A stretch of 64,000 nt of DNA from Candidatus Enterococcus ferrettii (GTDB taxonomy: Bacteria; Bacillota; Bacilli; Lactobacillales; Enterococcaceae). Location of the stretch: NCBI RefSeq assembly GCF_017377655.1, contig NZ_JAFREL010000070.1, positions 62,001 to 126,000 of the forward strand, given 5' to 3'. Position 1 is the stretch's first letter, and each line of letters opens with the position of its first letter. A model generated the notes under the pieces. That model was given only the letters and a program-made list of their open reading frames with translations. It was not told the DNA's origin and made no database searches. The position numbers and the translations under genes were made by a program. This document shows, in pieces, positions 61,858 to 64,000 of the stretch.

Positions 61858-64000
61858 ATGGCAAGAAGTTTATTCGATGCAGTCACTTTAAATTCAGGTG
61901 CTACATTCAAAAATCGTTTATTCATGTCACCGATGACTACTCAATCAGCATTTTATGATGGTGAGGTCACACAACAAATTATTGATTACTACAAATTCCG
62001 TTCGGGAGAGGCAGCAGCAATTATCGTAGAAAGCTGCTTTGTCGAGGATAAAGGCCGCGGCTTCCCCGGAGCAGTCGGCGTAGATACAGATAAAAAAATT
62101 GCTGGCTTGTCTGAATTAGCTTCAGCAATTAAGGATAAAGGTTCGCAAGCAATCATGCAGATTTATCATGCAGGTCGGATGGCATGGCCTGAATTAAATG
62201 GTGGCGCAGTTCCTGTTTCAGCGAGTCCAGTAGCAGCTTTGCGACCTGGAGCGCCAGTACCAAGAGAAATGACCGAAGAGCAGATCGAAGAAATGATTAC
62301 ACTATTCGGAGATGCAACTCGTCGAGCGATTGAAGCTGGATTTGACGGTGTTGAAATCCATGGAGCAAACACATTCTTGCTACAACAATTCTTTTCTCCA
62401 CATTCGAATCGCCGCCAGGATAAATGGGGAGGAAGCCGTGAAAAACGCGCTCTTTTCTCAATGGAGGTAATGAAGGAAGTACAACGTGTTATCAAAGAGC
62501 AAGGTGCTGAAAACTTTATCGTAGGGTACCGTTTTTCTCCAGAAGAGCTTGAAGAACCTGGGATTCGTTTTGAAGATACCATGTATCTATTGAATACACT
62601 AGCTACATTAAAACCTGACTATTTCCATTTTTCAATGGGTGCTTATACACGTCCATCAATTGTTGAATCAAATGATCCAGAACCATTGATTACCAAATAT
62701 CTTGCGCAACGTTCACCTGAGCTGGCTGACGTTCCAATTATGGGTGTTGGTGGAATTTTGCAACGCAAAGATGCAGATGATGCATTGCAATTAGGCTATG
62801 ACCTGCTAGCGGTTGGTAAAGGTTTCTTAGTAGAACCTACCTGGGTGCAAATGATTAAAGACGATCAAGCGGTGCCAGAATATGCCCATATTGCTAAACA
62901 AAAAGAGCTTCTAATTCCGACACCACTTTGGGATTTCATGGATTCCATGGTAATGGTAAAAGATCCAGAAGAGGAAAAGCGCAAATACGAACGCTTGAAA
63001 GAACTGCAAAAGATGAAGCTGGAGTTCAAGCCAGGCACTTATACAGTTGCTGCAAAAGGGCACAACAGTGAGATTGAAATGAAAGTTACTTTCTCTAAGG
63101 AACGGATTGAAAGCATTGCGATTGATTCAGGTGAAGAATCAGAGGGATTGTCTGACCAAGTATTTGAGCGTTTGCCACAACAAATTATTGAAGGCCAAAC
63201 CTTGAATGTTGATGTTATCTCGGGAGCTTCAGCTTCAAGCCAAGGGGTTATCGACGGTATTGCTGAGGCAGTTGAATTGGCTGGAGCAAGCTCAGAAGTC
63301 TTAATGGCCCGACCAAAACCAACAGTACAGTGGTCGAAAGAAGTGGTTGAAGAAACAGCCGATGTAGTTATTGTAGGTTCTGGAGCAGCTGGAATATCTG
63401 CCGCACTACGGGCAGATCAATTAGGATTAAAAACAATTTTACTAGAAAAAATGAGTTTTGTCGGGGGTGCTATTTCAATTAGTGGTGGGAACCAAGTAGT
63501 GATGGGTTCTAAACTGCAGGCTGAAGCAGGTGTTACTGATGATACCGCAGAGTTAATGGTGGAAGACTTCCTAAAAAATGGTAGTGGTAAGAATGTTCCT
63601 GAGTTAGTGAATTTGTTGGCTCAAAATGTTGGACAAGCAACTGATTGGGTTCATGAATATATGGGTGTAGAATATGACATGAAGGGCGGTCTGCATGTAC
63701 TAGCTGAGTATCGTAAAAATCGTGAGCTTGCTTATGAAGATGGCGGACACGGTTTTGCAGCAAGTGCTCGTAAGGCATTAGACAGCAGCAATGTAACCAT
63801 TTATTTACAAACAAAAGCTGAAGAATTAATTGCTGATGAATCCGGCAAAATTATTGGACTTAAAGCAATTGAAGAAACTGGGAAAACTCATAACATTACT
63901 GCTGAAGCAGTCATCCTAACAACAGGCGGCTACGGAAATAATCCTAACCTGTTAAGCAAAGAGTTGAACAAAGTATTGTTCTACGGAACTAAATCATCTA
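61858..64000 (+). CDS. Three-domain flavin reductase (OYE, FMN-bind, FAD domains), cut by window end
   Basis: The frame is open from ATG 61858 (AGGAGG upstream) to base 64000, giving 714 residues without a stop. Residues 1-370 form an old-yellow-enzyme/NADH:flavin oxidoreductase domain (FKNRLFMSPMTTQS, VEIHGANTFLLQQFFSPHSN, MGVGGILQRKDADDAL). Residues about 395-475 are an FMN-binding domain with the ApbE target DVISGASASSQG, whose acceptor would be Ser458. From about 500, a fumarate-reductase-type FAD domain begins (VIVGSGAAGISAALRADQ). The same architecture occurs in cytosolic NADH:fumarate or acrylate reductases. The acceptor substrate is unproven; the catalytic residues lie beyond the window. 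Confidence 0.9.
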   Translation, partial: MARSLFDAVTLNSGATFKNRLFMSPMTTQSAFYDGEVTQQIIDYYKFRSGEAAAIIVESCFVEDKGRGFPGAVGVDTDKKIAGLSELASAIKDKGSQAIMQIYHAGRMAWPELNGGAVPVSASPVAALRPGAPVPREMTEEQIEEMITLFGDATRRAIEAGFDGVEIHGANTFLLQQFFSPHSNRRQDKWGGSREKRALFSMEVMKEVQRVIKEQGAENFIVGYRFSPEELEEPGIRFEDTMYLLNTLATLKPDYFHFSMGAYTRPSIVESNDPEPLITKYLAQRSPELADVPIMGVGGILQRKDADDALQLGYDLLAVGKGFLVEPTWVQMIKDDQAVPEYAHIAKQKELLIPTPLWDFMDSMVMVKDPEEEKRKYERLKELQKMKLEFKPGTYTVAAKGHNSEIEMKVTFSKERIESIAIDSGEESEGLSDQVFERLPQQIIEGQTLNVDVISGASASSQGVIDGIAEAVELAGASSEVLMARPKPTVQWSKEVVEETADVVIVGSGAAGISAALRADQLGLKTILLEKMSFVGGAISISGGNQVVMGSKLQAEAGVTDDTAELMVEDFLKNGSGKNVPELVNLLAQNVGQATDWVHEYMGVEYDMKGGLHVLAEYRKNRELAYEDGGHGFAASARKALDSSNVTIYLQTKAEELIADESGKIIGLKAIEETGKTHNITAEAVILTTGGYGNNPNLLSKELNKVLFYGTKSS

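Overview
The window is a low-GC Gram-positive chromosome segment that looks like Enterococcus; I did not try to name the species. Supporting features are the mtlA-R-F-D mannitol operon, a tandem-domain FeoA followed by FeoB, the walRK-yycHIJ operon, a PTS-type dihydroxyacetone kinase, CIRCE-controlled groESL, class Ib nrdHEF and a sortase-anchored surface protein. A complete leucine operon is present, which narrows the choice because some enterococci are leucine auxotrophs.

Layout. 1-5115: end of mtlA, then mtlR, mtlF, mtlD and nagB. 5164-11614: an unrecognised basic protein, then a two-component system with an FtsX-type ABC transporter. 11710-13178: rRNA pseudouridine synthase and an MgtC/SapB membrane protein. 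13228-17070: nrdF, nrdE, nrdH (minus strand) behind twin NrdR boxes. 17239-20075: feoA, feoB and a 43-residue Cys-rich membrane peptide behind a Fur box. 20163-23313: a small membrane protein, a MerR regulator, a flavin disulfide oxidoreductase and lepB. 23330-27530: a beta-glucoside PTS module with its GntR repressor. 27536-30170: an HxlR regulator divergent from a small membrane protein, then a BlaI/BlaR1-like pair. 30289-35047: leuABCD (minus) behind a leucine-rich leader peptide and attenuator. 35215-37802: an ornithine-cyclodeaminase-family enzyme plus a single-chain Fe-S serine dehydratase. 37850-40524: DUF3343, YedE and a cysteine desulfurase, a set typical of selenium metabolism. 40573-41880: TetR divergent from an ECF S component, with twin operators. 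42134-45833: an M-box magnesium riboswitch, a GNAT gene and mgtA. 45938-48682: surface protein, DegV and DUF1836. 48847-54802: tRNA-Lys, then walR, walK, yycH, yycI, yycJ. 54917-56916: dhaKLM. 56923-58269: an NAD(P)-binding protein and a CPBP protease. 58366-60447: groESL. 60576-64000: a cre site, apbE, and a three-domain flavin reductase cut by the window end.

Most of the window is ordinary core metabolism under recognisable local control: sugars (mannitol, beta-glucosides, dihydroxyacetone, glucosamine-6-P), metals (Fe, Mg) and cell-wall homeostasis. I saw no prophage, insertion sequence, CRISPR array or defence island. The observations most worth following are the leucine attenuator, the partial selenium module with a structured leader, the BlaR1-like sensor with no target gene, the M-box-controlled acetyltransferase with an apparent one-base loss at its start, the apbE/three-domain reductase pair, and a long palindrome over the promoter and ribosome binding site at 57559-57594. 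Promoter, operator and RNA-structure calls were made by eye; no folding, alignment or database search was run.
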